39,978 nucleotides of DNA from contig NZ_AOMA01000017.1 in assembly GCF_000337895.1 (NCBI RefSeq), positions 1 through 39,978 of the forward strand, written 5' to 3'. Of the stretch, positions 6,901 through 14,317 are shown piece after piece. This DNA comes from Halobiforma nitratireducens JCM 10879. GTDB lineage: Archaea > Halobacteriota > Halobacteria > Halobacteriales > Natrialbaceae. The notes beneath the pieces were generated by a model. That model ran no database searches, was not told the DNA's origin, and saw only the letters and a program-made list of their open reading frames with translations. Position 1 is the stretch's first letter. Each line of letters begins with the position of its first letter. Made by a program: the position numbers and the translations under genes.

Positions 6901-7805
6901 GCTGTCACCTCCAGTTTCGCCACGAAAAAGCCGCCAGTGTCGTTGTGGTGGGGATAGATTCGTGCTGCGTGTTCGAGCGTCTCGTCGAACTCCTCGCCGT
7001 CCCACTCGGTGAGGCCGGGCGCGTACTCGAGGTCGAGATGGAAGTCGACCACCCGACAGTCCTCGGCCTCGAGGACGTGCTGGACGACTTCCTCGTTCTC
7101 TTCGGGGGCGAACGTACAGGTCGAGTAAACGACGGTCCCCCCCTCGCGGGTGGCCTGGACGGCCCGCCGCAGGATGCCCTTCTGGATGCCCGACACCGAG
7201 GCGAGATGGTCTTCCGACCAGTCCTCGAGCGCGTCGGGGTTCTTCCGGATCGTCCCCTCACACGAGCAGGGAGCGTCGACCAGTGTGCGGTCGAACGCGT
7301 CGAACTCGAATCGCTGCAGGGAGTAGTTACGCGCGTCAGCGTTTGTCACGGCGAGGTTCGTCGCTCCCAGCCGCTCGGCGTTGAACCGAAGCGCCGAAAT
7401 GCGGCCGAGGTTGCTGTCGTTGGCGACCACCGTTCCCTCGTCGTTCATCAGTGCCGATAGCTGGGTCGCCTTCCCGCCCGGTGCGGCACAGGCGTCCCAG
7501 ACCCGCTCGCCGGGCTCGGGATCGAGGACGACCGGCGGGACGGCCGAGACCTCCTCCTGGCCGTGGGTAAAGCCGTGAAACGACGCCCAGGTCGACCCCG
7601 GCGAATCCGTCTCGAGGCGCAACACCCGTGGGTTCCAGTCGGCCTGGTCGTACGCGACGCTCTCTTCCTCGAGCGCGGCGGTCGCCCGCTCGACCGAGGC
7701 CTTGATCGTGTTTATTCGGACGGCGTTGCCCAGCGGCCGCCGACAGGCCGCCAGAAACGCCTCGAAGTCGTCGACGATCGGTCGATACCGCTCGAGTGGC
7801 TCCAT
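6897..7805 (-). CDS. RsmB/NOP2/Sun family RNA m5C methyltransferase
   Basis: A 302-residue SAM-dependent RNA cytosine-5 methyltransferase. The SAM-binding loop is DACAAPGGKATQL (about residues 104-116). Motif IV reads VDAPCSCEGTIRKNP, and motif VI VYSTCTFAPEENE has the cysteine that attacks the base in this family. An N-terminal region with RINTIKAS is the family's RNA-contacting part. The protein ends shortly after the catalytic domain and has no C-terminal PUA domain; the overlapping downstream gene looks like that missing piece. The substrate, tRNA or rRNA, cannot be decided. The start at 7805 leaves only a 56-bp spacer to the next minus-strand gene, so the three genes may be co-transcribed. 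Confidence 0.9.
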   Translation of the reverse strand: MEPLERYRPIVDDFEAFLAACRRPLGNAVRINTIKASVERATAALEEESVAYDQADWNPRVLRLETDSPGSTWASFHGFTHGQEEVSAVPPVVLDPEPGERVWDACAAPGGKATQLSALMNDEGTVVANDSNLGRISALRFNAERLGATNLAVTNADARNYSLQRFEFDAFDRTLVDAPCSCEGTIRKNPDALEDWSEDHLASVSGIQKGILRRAVQATREGGTVVYSTCTFAPEENEEVVQHVLEAEDCRVVDFHLDLEYAPGLTEWDGEEFDETLEHAARIYPHHNDTGGFFVAKLEVTA

Positions 7806-7861
7806 CGGATACCGGTTCGGGTGGCCGGCGCTTGTGGGTTTCGAAGCGGGCGTCGGACCGA

Positions 7862-8104
7862 TCAGTCCCGGAACGGCGGGACGAGATCGAACGCCGCCGC
7901 GGCGACGACGGCCGCAAGCACCAGAAACGCACCGCCGAGCGCGCTCGCCCCCTCGAGGAGGCCACGAACACCGACGGCGAGAAACAAAAGCGAGAAGCCA
8001 AGCAGAGCCACGGTGCCGACGGCGTCGTAAACCCCGTCTCTCACCGTGTCTCGGACGCGTTCGTCCCGCTCGTCACGCCCGCTGTCGACGTTGTCGGCGG
8101 CCAT
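7862..8104 (-). CDS. 80-residue two-span membrane protein, unknown function
   Basis: A charged N-terminus (MAADNVDSGRDERDERV) is followed by two hydrophobic stretches (VALLGFSLLFLAVGVRGLL and GGAFLVLAAVVAAAAFDLV) and ends PPFRD. It is predicted to be a small inner-membrane hairpin protein. It is not recognised as a named family. The ATG at 8104 has a good TATA box about 30 bases upstream, suggesting it heads its own leaderless transcript, possibly extending into the methyltransferase gene 56 bp downstream. Confidence 0.75.
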   Translation of the reverse strand: MAADNVDSGRDERDERVRDTVRDGVYDAVGTVALLGFSLLFLAVGVRGLLEGASALGGAFLVLAAVVAAAAFDLVPPFRD

Positions 8105-8129
8105 ATACGGGACTCATTACCGTCGACTG

Positions 8130-8138
8130 AAATAAAAC
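8130..8138 (-). promoter_or_regulatory. TATA box of the 80-residue membrane protein gene
   Basis: GTTTTATTT on the minus strand is centred 30 bases before the ATG at 8104. It is back to back with the geranylgeranyl reductase promoter. Confidence 0.6.
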
Positions 8139-8185
8139 CACCGCCAATTCCGTCGTCTTACTGCCGTCAAAACACTTCCCACGAA

Positions 8186-8193
8186 TTTTTAAT
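8186..8193 (+). promoter_or_regulatory. TATA box of the geranylgeranyl reductase gene
   Basis: TTTTTAAT is centred about 31 bases before the ATG at 8221, giving a leaderless or nearly leaderless transcript. Confidence 0.6.
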
Positions 8194-8220
8194 TCAGTAC
8201 TTCGTTCCGCCGGACTAGAG

Positions 8221-9597
8221 ATGACTGCCGACACAGACGCTCGAGACGTGGTGGTCGTCGGCGGCGGGACGGCCGGGTGTTTCGCCGCCGCAACCGCGGC
8301 GACGGAGGGGCTGGACGTCGTTCTCCTCGAGCGGAAACCGGAGGCGGAAGCCGGTCGCATCGCCTGTGGGGACGCGATTAAGGGCAAGAGCACGTTCCCC
8401 GACGTGATCGACCGCGAGCGGCTCAAAGCCGAATCGTTCACGAACCAGTCGATCAGCCGCGGCATCTTCGAGAACCCCCAGTCCGGCGACTCCCTCGAGA
8501 TCACGTTCGGTGAGACGGGGGCAGTCGTCGACCGGTTCGCCTACGGCCAGGTGTTACTCGACGAGACCGACCGTGCTGGCGTGGAGATTCACTACGAAAC
8601 TGTCGTCAACGACGTGATTCAGCCCGACGAGCGCGTCGACGGCGTTGTCGCGGTCCGGAACGGCGATCCAGTCAGGTACGAGGCCGACGTCGTCATCGAC
8701 GCTGCGGGGGTGCTCTCGGTTCTGCAGGATCAGGCCGAGCTGTCGGCGTCGACGTTCGACACGAACGTCGACTACTCGCAGTTTTGTTCGGCCTACCGGG
8801 AGGTACTCGAGGTACCCGACCCCGTCGAGTGGGACGACGCGCTGGTGTTCAAGCCGACCCAGGAACTGGGCTATCTCTGGTATTTCCCGCGGTCGCCGAC
8901 GGAGATCAACGCCGGTCTGGGGTTCCAGATGACCGAGGAACCGATGCAACTCGTCGACGCGCTGAAAGCCGATCTCGTCGATCGCCCCGAGTTCGCCGAC
9001 GCGACGGTGACGAACAAACTCGGTGCGGCGTTGCCGACGCGGCGGCCGCTCGACTCGGCCGTCCACCCCGGGTTCGTCGCGGTCGGTGACGCTGCCGCCC
9101 ACGTCAACCCCTGTACTGGCGGCGGCATCCCCGGCGCGGCCAAGGCCGGCCACTGGGCGGCCGAGGTGGCAGCCGACGCAATCGACGACGGCGACGTCAG
9201 CGAGTCCGCGCTGTGGGCGTACAACGAGCGCGTCCAGACCGACTTCGGGAAGCGATTCGCCGCGATGGACTGTTACAATATCTTCGGGACGGCCCACGAA
9301 CTGGACGATCTCGTCTCCGTCATCACCGCTATCCCCGGCCAGCAACTCGTCGACGCGATCGGCAAGAAAGGAACCGCGAAGATGGGGCTCACTCTCAAAC
9401 TGAAAGCGTTGTTCGAAACGTTCGGCCACTGGGATGTTCTCTACGAACTCTACAAAGTCCAGGATGTCGCCGCGTCACTGAAAGACGTCTACGACAGTTA
9501 CCCCTCGAGTCCGGGTGGGTTCGACGCCTGGCGGGCCGAACGCGACGCCGTGATGGACGAGTTGTACGCTATTACGGGCGCGGACCCGAAGTACTGA
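8221..9597 (+). CDS. Geranylgeranyl reductase family flavoprotein
   Basis: A 458-residue FAD-dependent oxidoreductase of the geranylgeranyl reductase family, which saturates isoprenoid chains of archaeal ether lipids or of quinones. The FAD-binding loop GGGTAGCFAA is at about residues 14-23 with the acidic end of strand 2 in LLERK. The substrate-side cysteine region GRIACGDAIKG follows. The second FAD motif VAVGDAAAHVNPCTGGGIPGA is at about 281-301. The C-terminal third (KMGLTLKLKALFETFGHWDVLYELY) is helical, as in lipid-acting members. Haloarchaea carry several paralogues, so whether this one acts on phospholipid or menaquinone chains is unknown. The neighbour on the other strand is a small membrane protein; nothing else ties it to lipid genes here. 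Confidence 0.85.
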   Translation: MTADTDARDVVVVGGGTAGCFAAATAATEGLDVVLLERKPEAEAGRIACGDAIKGKSTFPDVIDRERLKAESFTNQSISRGIFENPQSGDSLEITFGETGAVVDRFAYGQVLLDETDRAGVEIHYETVVNDVIQPDERVDGVVAVRNGDPVRYEADVVIDAAGVLSVLQDQAELSASTFDTNVDYSQFCSAYREVLEVPDPVEWDDALVFKPTQELGYLWYFPRSPTEINAGLGFQMTEEPMQLVDALKADLVDRPEFADATVTNKLGAALPTRRPLDSAVHPGFVAVGDAAAHVNPCTGGGIPGAAKAGHWAAEVAADAIDDGDVSESALWAYNERVQTDFGKRFAAMDCYNIFGTAHELDDLVSVITAIPGQQLVDAIGKKGTAKMGLTLKLKALFETFGHWDVLYELYKVQDVAASLKDVYDSYPSSPGGFDAWRAERDAVMDELYAITGADPKY

Positions 9598-9603
9598 CGC
9601 CGG

Positions 9604-10008
9604 TCACTCGGGGCCGAACGTGCTGACGTTCTCGGGTTCGATCGAGACGATCACCCGTTCCGTCTCGATTTCGTTCGGGTACTCCTCTCTGTCCATGTAT
9701 CGCCGCGTTAGCTCGTCGATGTGATCGCGTGCACCGTCGGTCGTTAGTTCGTGGACGCTGCCGGTCACGGACACCATTCGATACGCGTCGTCCGGATCGG
9801 TCATACTCACGGCCACGCGCGGATCGTTTCGAACGTTTTTCTCCTTTCGTCGTCCGCGCTCGGTATTGACGAGGAGTCGATCGGCATCGGCGTCGTAGTC
9901 GATCCAGACCGGTGTCACGTGGGGCGCTCCGTTCGGGAGGAGCGTCGAGACGTGCGCGATCGTCTCTTTTTCGAACAGATCGTGGAACGCAGCTGGGATC
10001 GCTGACAT
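9604..10008 (-). CDS. PPOX-class flavin/F420-dependent protein
   Basis: A 134-residue split-barrel flavin-binding protein of the pyridoxamine 5'-phosphate oxidase-like class. Family features are the N-terminal FEKETIAHVSTLLPNGAPHVTPVWIDYD (strand pair with the conserved T-P-V-W), then LLVNTERGRRKEKNVRNDPRVAVSM, whose K-x-x-N-x-x-x-x-P-x-V is characteristic. The middle holds VSVTGSVHEL and the end VSIEPENVSTFG. Archaeal members often use F420 instead of FMN. The ATG at 10008 begins at the usual position, but no clear TATA box is seen in front, and a longer frame reaches 10137. It converges with the geranylgeranyl reductase, 6 bases apart. Confidence 0.85.
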   Translation of the reverse strand: MSAIPAAFHDLFEKETIAHVSTLLPNGAPHVTPVWIDYDADADRLLVNTERGRRKEKNVRNDPRVAVSMTDPDDAYRMVSVTGSVHELTTDGARDHIDELTRRYMDREEYPNEIETERVIVSIEPENVSTFGPE

Positions 10009-10140
10009 ACCAGCGGTTGAGCGTCGACCCACTACAACTCGTCCCCTTACGACACCGGTGTCCGACCTGCTTCCACCTGCGTTCCTCCTGGTCGAGCTCC
10101 GTGGCTGGGTTCTCCACTCAAAAGTAGCCGACGCCATTTA

Positions 10141-10283
10141 GTATGGCCGGCAGAAACAACCGACCGCTTCCGGTAACGGAAGCGCCGGCGGGGAATGCGA
10201 ACTCACTGGGTAGGTGGTGGGCATCCCCGCCGGGTTGCGCCTTCCGGCGCGTCCGACCATTTGAACAGCCACCACTTAGTGGT
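10141..10283. other. Clustered hairpins: candidate structured RNA or nonautonomous element
   Basis: CGCTTCCG-GTAA-CGGAAGCG (10164-10183) is an 8-bp stem with a GNRA loop. GGCGGGGA (10188-10195) pairs with TCCCCGCC (10224-10231). GCGCC-TTCC-GGCGC is at 10237-10250. ACCACT-T-AGTGGT is at 10271-10283, and the same CCACC can instead pair with GGTGG at 10213-10217. The density of perfect stems is far above the surroundings. Transcription is not shown by sequence. Confidence 0.45.
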
Positions 10284-10411
10284 ACGCAATTTTGTGAATC
10301 TATCGTGTGTAGATATTAACGGCAGTCGGTCTTTCAGAGGCGTGGTGCGCTTTGCGCACGCAACTGCGTGGGTGACAAAGAACAGCGTCGAATCAGGTAC
10401 ACACTGACTCG

Positions 10412-10448
10412 CAGTGGCTACTATACGGGGTCGACTCCCGTGTCACTG
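10412..10448. other. tRNA minihelix-like inverted repeat (acceptor plus T-arm geometry)
   Basis: CAGTGGC (10412-10418) pairs over 7 bp with GTCACTG (10442-10448), including one G-T pair. Inside it, ACGGG (10425-10429) and CCCGT (10437-10441) form a perfect 5-bp stem around a 7-nt loop GTCGACT, close to the T-loop consensus. The 6-nt TACTAT joins them. The rest of a tRNA is absent. Confidence 0.45.
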
Positions 10449-10497
10449 ATCGAAGCGTAGCGAAGTCTTCGTCGATACTCCGACGATCGACGTGGGG

Positions 10498-10505
10498 TTC
10501 TATAG
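10498..10505 (+). promoter_or_regulatory. TATA box of the amidase gene
   Basis: TTCTATAG is centred about 27 bases before the ATG at 10529, consistent with leaderless initiation. Confidence 0.55.
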
Positions 10506-10528
10506 TCCGTCGGCACCTGGCCACAAAC

Positions 10529-12013
10529 ATGTCATCCGAACCGGACGTTACGGCGCTTTCGGCCACCGAACTCGCCGACAAAATCCGCCACGGGGAGCTG
10601 ACAGCGACCGACGCCGTGGACGCCCACCTCGAGCGGCTCCGAGAGCGCGACGAGGAGATCAACGCGTTCGTCACCGTCTGTGAACCGGAGGCGCTCGAGG
10701 CTGCCACTGGTGCCGACCGCGCACTCGAGGCGACCGAGACACGAACACCGTCGGAGCCTCGCGAACGGATGGAACACGAGACGGACGAGGACATCGGGCC
10801 GCTACACGGCGTTCCCATCGCGCTGAAGGACCTCGGCGGGTTGAAAGAGGGGGTCCGACACACGTTCGGCTCGGCGCTGTTTGCCGACCACGTCGCCGAG
10901 CGGACGGCGGCGGTCGTCCAGCGACTCGAGGAGGCGGGCGCGGTCGTGATCGGAAAGACGAACACGCCGGCGTTCGGACACAAGGGGACGACCGTCAACG
11001 ACGTGATCGGACCGACGGCGTCGCCGATCGCCCCCGAGCTCAACGCCGGTGGTTCGTCGGGCGGATCGGCGGCAGCCGTCGCCGCGGGCATGGTCCCGGT
11101 GGCGACCGGCAGTGACGCCGGTGGCTCGATCCGCATTCCGGCCGCGTGCTGTGGTGTCTACGGTCTCAAGCCCACGTTCGGGCTCGTTCCCGACGACAGG
11201 CGTCCGAGTGCGTTCGGCCGGTCGACCCACCACGTCACGATGGGCCCGATCACCCGCAGCGTCGAAGACGCCGCGCTGGCGTTGTCGGTCATGGCCGGTC
11301 CTCACCCCGACGATCCACGCAGCGTCCCCGTCGACGTCGAACCCCACAGCGGGCTCGAGCGTCCCGCCTCCGAGTTCCGGATCGCCTACAGCCCAGATCT
11401 CGAGGTGTTTCCCGTCGAAGACGACGTACAGGCTGTCGTCGAGGACGCCGTACAGTCGTTCGCGGCCGCGGGCGCGACCGTCGACGAGGTTCGGGTCGAT
11501 CACGGCTACGGTATGGACGAACTGTGCGAGGCCGTCGAACCGACGTTTACGACCGCGATGGCCCGAACGGCGACGATACTCGAGGAGTCGACCGGTATCG
11601 ACGTGCGGGAACTCGAGGATGGGGTTCCGGATAGCCTCCTCGAGATGATCCGGCGGGGCGACGCGTACGACCTCGCGGATCTCGCACGGACGGAACCCGT
11701 CAGGACGGACGTCTTCGACGCCGTCCAGGACGTTCTCGAGGAGTACGACGCCCTCCTCACGCCGACGCTTTCGCGGGTCGGCGTCGGCCTCCACGAGGAC
11801 CCGGGCATCGACGCCTGGGAGTGGACCCTGACCTGGCCGTTCAACTGGACTGGCCATCCCGTCGCCTCAGCCCCTGCAGGACTGACGGACCGAGGTCGTC
11901 CAGTCGGCCTGCAACTCGTGGGGTCCCGATTCGACGACGCGACCGTGCTCGCGGCCAGTGCCGTCCTCGAACGCGAGCGGCCGTGGGACTGGTTGTACGA
12001 CGAGTCTGCGTGA
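10529..12013 (+). CDS. Amidase signature family hydrolase
   Basis: A 494-residue enzyme of the amidase signature family, which hydrolyses carboxamides. The Ser-cisSer-Lys triad is visible. Lys100 is in PIALKDLGG, the cis-Ser lies in the GGSSGGSAAAVAAG block (about residues 174-187), and the nucleophile Ser200 is in SDAGGSIRIPA. The length is normal. GatA of the tRNA amidotransferase belongs to the same family, but GatC and GatB are not neighbours. The C-terminal region (FNWTGHPVASAPAGLTDRGRPVGLQLVG) is common to stand-alone amidases and GatA. I favour a stand-alone amidase of unknown substrate. An aldo/keto reductase follows 89 bp downstream on the same strand. Confidence 0.88.
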   Translation: MSSEPDVTALSATELADKIRHGELTATDAVDAHLERLRERDEEINAFVTVCEPEALEAATGADRALEATETRTPSEPRERMEHETDEDIGPLHGVPIALKDLGGLKEGVRHTFGSALFADHVAERTAAVVQRLEEAGAVVIGKTNTPAFGHKGTTVNDVIGPTASPIAPELNAGGSSGGSAAAVAAGMVPVATGSDAGGSIRIPAACCGVYGLKPTFGLVPDDRRPSAFGRSTHHVTMGPITRSVEDAALALSVMAGPHPDDPRSVPVDVEPHSGLERPASEFRIAYSPDLEVFPVEDDVQAVVEDAVQSFAAAGATVDEVRVDHGYGMDELCEAVEPTFTTAMARTATILEESTGIDVRELEDGVPDSLLEMIRRGDAYDLADLARTEPVRTDVFDAVQDVLEEYDALLTPTLSRVGVGLHEDPGIDAWEWTLTWPFNWTGHPVASAPAGLTDRGRPVGLQLVGSRFDDATVLAASAVLERERPWDWLYDESA

Positions 12014-12102
12014 GGCGATGCGGTCGTTCGCGCTCGACTCGAGGATCGGGGAGACGTTCCGCAACCCAAACGCACTTTCCGCCGCTGTGTGACCGTTCGA
12101 CT

Positions 12103-12966
12103 ATGACGTCCAACGCCGATCCCAACCCCGACTCCGACCCCGACGAGATCGCACCCGACGCGTGTCCCACTGCGAGCGGGATTCCCATGCTCGGACTCGG
12201 AACCTGGCAGAACACCGACGCCGACGAGTGTGCCGAAAGCGTCCGGACCGCCCTCGAGACGGGGTATCGTCACGTCGACACCGCCCAGGCCTACGAGAAC
12301 GAGGACGCCGTCGGCGAGGGAATCGCACGCGCCGACGTCGACGGCGAAGACGTCTTCCTCGCGACGAAAGTCTGGATATCGAATCTCGGACACGACGACG
12401 TGCTCGAGACCGCCAGGGAGAGTCTCGATCGACTCGGCGTCGATACCGTCGACCTGCTGTACGTCCACTGGCCCGCCGAGGCGTACGATCCCGAGGGGAC
12501 TCTCGCCGCGTTCGATCGACTGTACGACGAGGGACTGATCGAGAACGTCGGCGTGAGCAACTTCCTCCCCGAGCAACTCGAGGCGGCAGCCGACATCCTC
12601 GACGCGCCGATCCTGGCCAATCAGGTCGAGTTACATCCGCTGCTTCCCCAGGAAGATATCCGCAAAGCCTGTGGGACAAACGACATCGAGGTCGTCGCCT
12701 ACTCGCCGCTTGCCCGCGGCGAGGTGTTCGACCAAGCCGAGATTCAGACGGTAGCCGAGAAACACGGCGTCAGCGAAGCCCAGGTCAGCCTGGCCTGGCT
12801 GCGCGAGAAAGGCGTCGTCTCGATCCCGAAAGCGACGGGCGAAGCTCACGTCCGCGATAACTGGGCGTCCGTCGGACTCGAACTCGACGAGGAAGACGTC
12901 GACCGGATCGACGGAATCGACGAACGGGAGCGGCAGGTCGACCCGGACTTCGGTCCCTGGAACTGA
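12103..12966 (+). CDS. Aldo/keto reductase
   Basis: A 287-residue (beta/alpha)8-barrel NADPH-dependent oxidoreductase. The catalytic tetrad is visible: Asp and Tyr in HVDTAQAYENE, Lys in FLATKVW, and His in LLYVHWP. The family signature ENVGVSNF and the cofactor-binding tail VVSIPKATGEAHVRDNW are present. The protein resembles 2,5-diketogluconate reductase-type AKRs, but the substrate cannot be inferred. The first 25 residues are a DP-rich haloarchaeal extension (SNADPNPDSDPDE). The ATG at 12103 is chosen because the frame upstream overlaps the amidase gene and has no family similarity. It may share a transcript with the amidase. Confidence 0.9.
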   Translation: MTSNADPNPDSDPDEIAPDACPTASGIPMLGLGTWQNTDADECAESVRTALETGYRHVDTAQAYENEDAVGEGIARADVDGEDVFLATKVWISNLGHDDVLETARESLDRLGVDTVDLLYVHWPAEAYDPEGTLAAFDRLYDEGLIENVGVSNFLPEQLEAAADILDAPILANQVELHPLLPQEDIRKACGTNDIEVVAYSPLARGEVFDQAEIQTVAEKHGVSEAQVSLAWLREKGVVSIPKATGEAHVRDNWASVGLELDEEDVDRIDGIDERERQVDPDFGPWN

Positions 12967-13065
12967 GCCGGTCCCTTCGAGACGTCGAGACGTCCTGGCT
13001 GCCGGGAATTCGTATCGATTCTCGTTCGGTTGTGTAACCTGTAGGAGAGCATGAAAAAGAGGGAA

Positions 13066-13074
13066 AGTTTACGG
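13066..13074 (+). promoter_or_regulatory. TATA-like box of the 256-residue membrane protein gene
   Basis: AGTTTACGG is centred 28 bases before the ATG at 13098. Confidence 0.45.
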
Positions 13075-13097
13075 TACGCCGGTAGTGTAGGTTGGGT

Positions 13098-13868
13098 ATG
13101 TCCACCCGTACACGGAGCCGTGGCGGTGGTGGGATAGTCGGTGCGGTTAAGACCGACTTACGGCGGTTACACGGGGCCTGGATGGAACTCGTCTTTCCCA
13201 GGCAGCGTGGCCGCGGCCACTCCGTCATGGGCAAATGGGAACCGGAAACGCTGCCACAGAAAATCGCCTACTACGCCTGGAGCGCGCTCGGAACCGTCGG
13301 TCTCCTCGTCTTGTATCCGTTGACAGTACTTGGCCTGGCGACTCGCTACTACGCGGCGAAACTCGACTCCACTCGTACCCGACTCGGCATCGTCGGCGTG
13401 ACCGCCGTCGCCCTGGTCGGCTGGGGGTTACTGACCCTCGCCTGGGGCGTGATGTCCTACATGGAGCAGTTCGACATTCCGATCGCCTCTGTCCTCGCCG
13501 TCGCGGCAGCGAGTGCAGTCGCAGTCGTTTCGACGTCGCTTGCCGCTGCCTGTAAGAAGTTCGGCGGCCGGGCACTTACGGTCGCGCTGGCGTACCCGTT
13601 CGCGATGACCTCGCTTTTCCTTCCGCCGGTCGTCGCCGCGCTAGTGACGCCTGCACTCGAGCCTCACGTACTCGATCCGAGCTACTCCTTTGCAGTCTGG
13701 CTGCTCGATAACCCGCTGTCGGTCTACGGTATCAACGAGGTGCTCCGGGCGAACTTCCAGCTCGAGGGCGCGGCCTACGCGGGGATGTGGGTCGGGATAT
13801 CGTTCCCGCTTGGCTGGTTCCTCGGGATCGTCGTCGCGCTGGCGAACCTGGTGCGGCCGTCCGAGTAA
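13098..13868 (+). CDS. Polytopic membrane protein, unknown function
   Basis: A 256-residue protein with a basic N-terminus (STRTRSRGGGGI) and about 50 soluble residues including WMELVFPRQRGRG. At least five hydrophobic segments follow, beginning near ALGTVGLLVLYPLTVLGLA, then LGIVGVTAVALVGWGLL, VLAVAAASAVAVVSTSLAA, a helix around LFLPPVVAALVTPAL, and FPLGWFLGIVVALANL. No domain, catalytic motif or transporter signature is recognised. The ATG at 13098 is preferred over an in-frame TTG six bases earlier because of the TATA spacing. It is probably monocistronic; the next gene, another small membrane protein, has its own promoter. Confidence 0.75.
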   Translation: MSTRTRSRGGGGIVGAVKTDLRRLHGAWMELVFPRQRGRGHSVMGKWEPETLPQKIAYYAWSALGTVGLLVLYPLTVLGLATRYYAAKLDSTRTRLGIVGVTAVALVGWGLLTLAWGVMSYMEQFDIPIASVLAVAAASAVAVVSTSLAAACKKFGGRALTVALAYPFAMTSLFLPPVVAALVTPALEPHVLDPSYSFAVWLLDNPLSVYGINEVLRANFQLEGAAYAGMWVGISFPLGWFLGIVVALANLVRPSE

Positions 13869-13902
13869 GACCGGTCGACGAACCGTCCCCCGGTTTCGGG
13901 AA

Positions 13903-13910
13903 ACATAAGG
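13903..13910 (+). promoter_or_regulatory. TATA-like box of the 63-residue membrane protein gene
   Basis: ACATAAGG is centred about 28 bases before the ATG at 13934. Confidence 0.5.
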
Positions 13911-13933
13911 GAGGCTACTCCTAACGCTCGGGC

Positions 13934-14125
13934 ATGGACTTCGACCAGAAAACCACCGCGGGCGTCTTTATCGCAATTATCGCGCTTGGAACCGTCGGCA
14001 TGATCACGTCGGGGATGATGCTCACCGAGAGCGTCTTGATGATGGTCACGCCGTCGATGATCGTCTTCGGACTGGTCATGCTGGTGTTGGGCGTCAAGCA
14101 CGGGGAGTACCGCGCGACGAACTAA
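13934..14125 (+). CDS. 63-residue two-span membrane protein (DUF7333-like)
   Basis: A small protein starting MDFDQKTTAGVFIAI, with two hydrophobic helices (VFIAIIALGTVGMITSGMML and MVTPSMIVFGLVMLVLGV) separated by a short turn and ending KHGEYRATN. From memory it resembles a small haloarchaeal family listed as DUF7333; that label is tentative. The high methionine content and the conserved-looking tail suggest a real, constrained protein. The function is unknown. It has its own TATA-like box and follows the larger membrane protein gene by 65 bp. Confidence 0.75.
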   Translation: MDFDQKTTAGVFIAIIALGTVGMITSGMMLTESVLMMVTPSMIVFGLVMLVLGVKHGEYRATN

Positions 14126-14317
14126 CGCGCCGACAGCGGCCACGAAACGAGAAACCGGAAGCCGGACTCGGTTTCAGCTTCGTCCGTCACTCGCGATCGG
14201 CCGTTCCGCGTGTCGATTGCCCCTCGGTGACCGACGACGCGGGTCTTGACTCGCCGAGGGAGCGAAAAGCTGCAGGCCGAAAACTGGGGGCAGAAACCGA
14301 TCCAAGCGCCGTATCGG

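Larger units (their letters stand above)
10009..10528. other. 520-bp gene-free region rich in stable hairpins
   Basis: No convincing protein is encoded. The middle holds a cluster of strong inverted repeats (10141-10283), an AT-rich stretch (10285-10320), more hairpins (10344-10371) and a tRNA-minihelix-like fold (10412-10448) before the amidase promoter. It may contain a structured RNA or the remains of a small IS200/IS605-like element. Confidence 0.5.
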
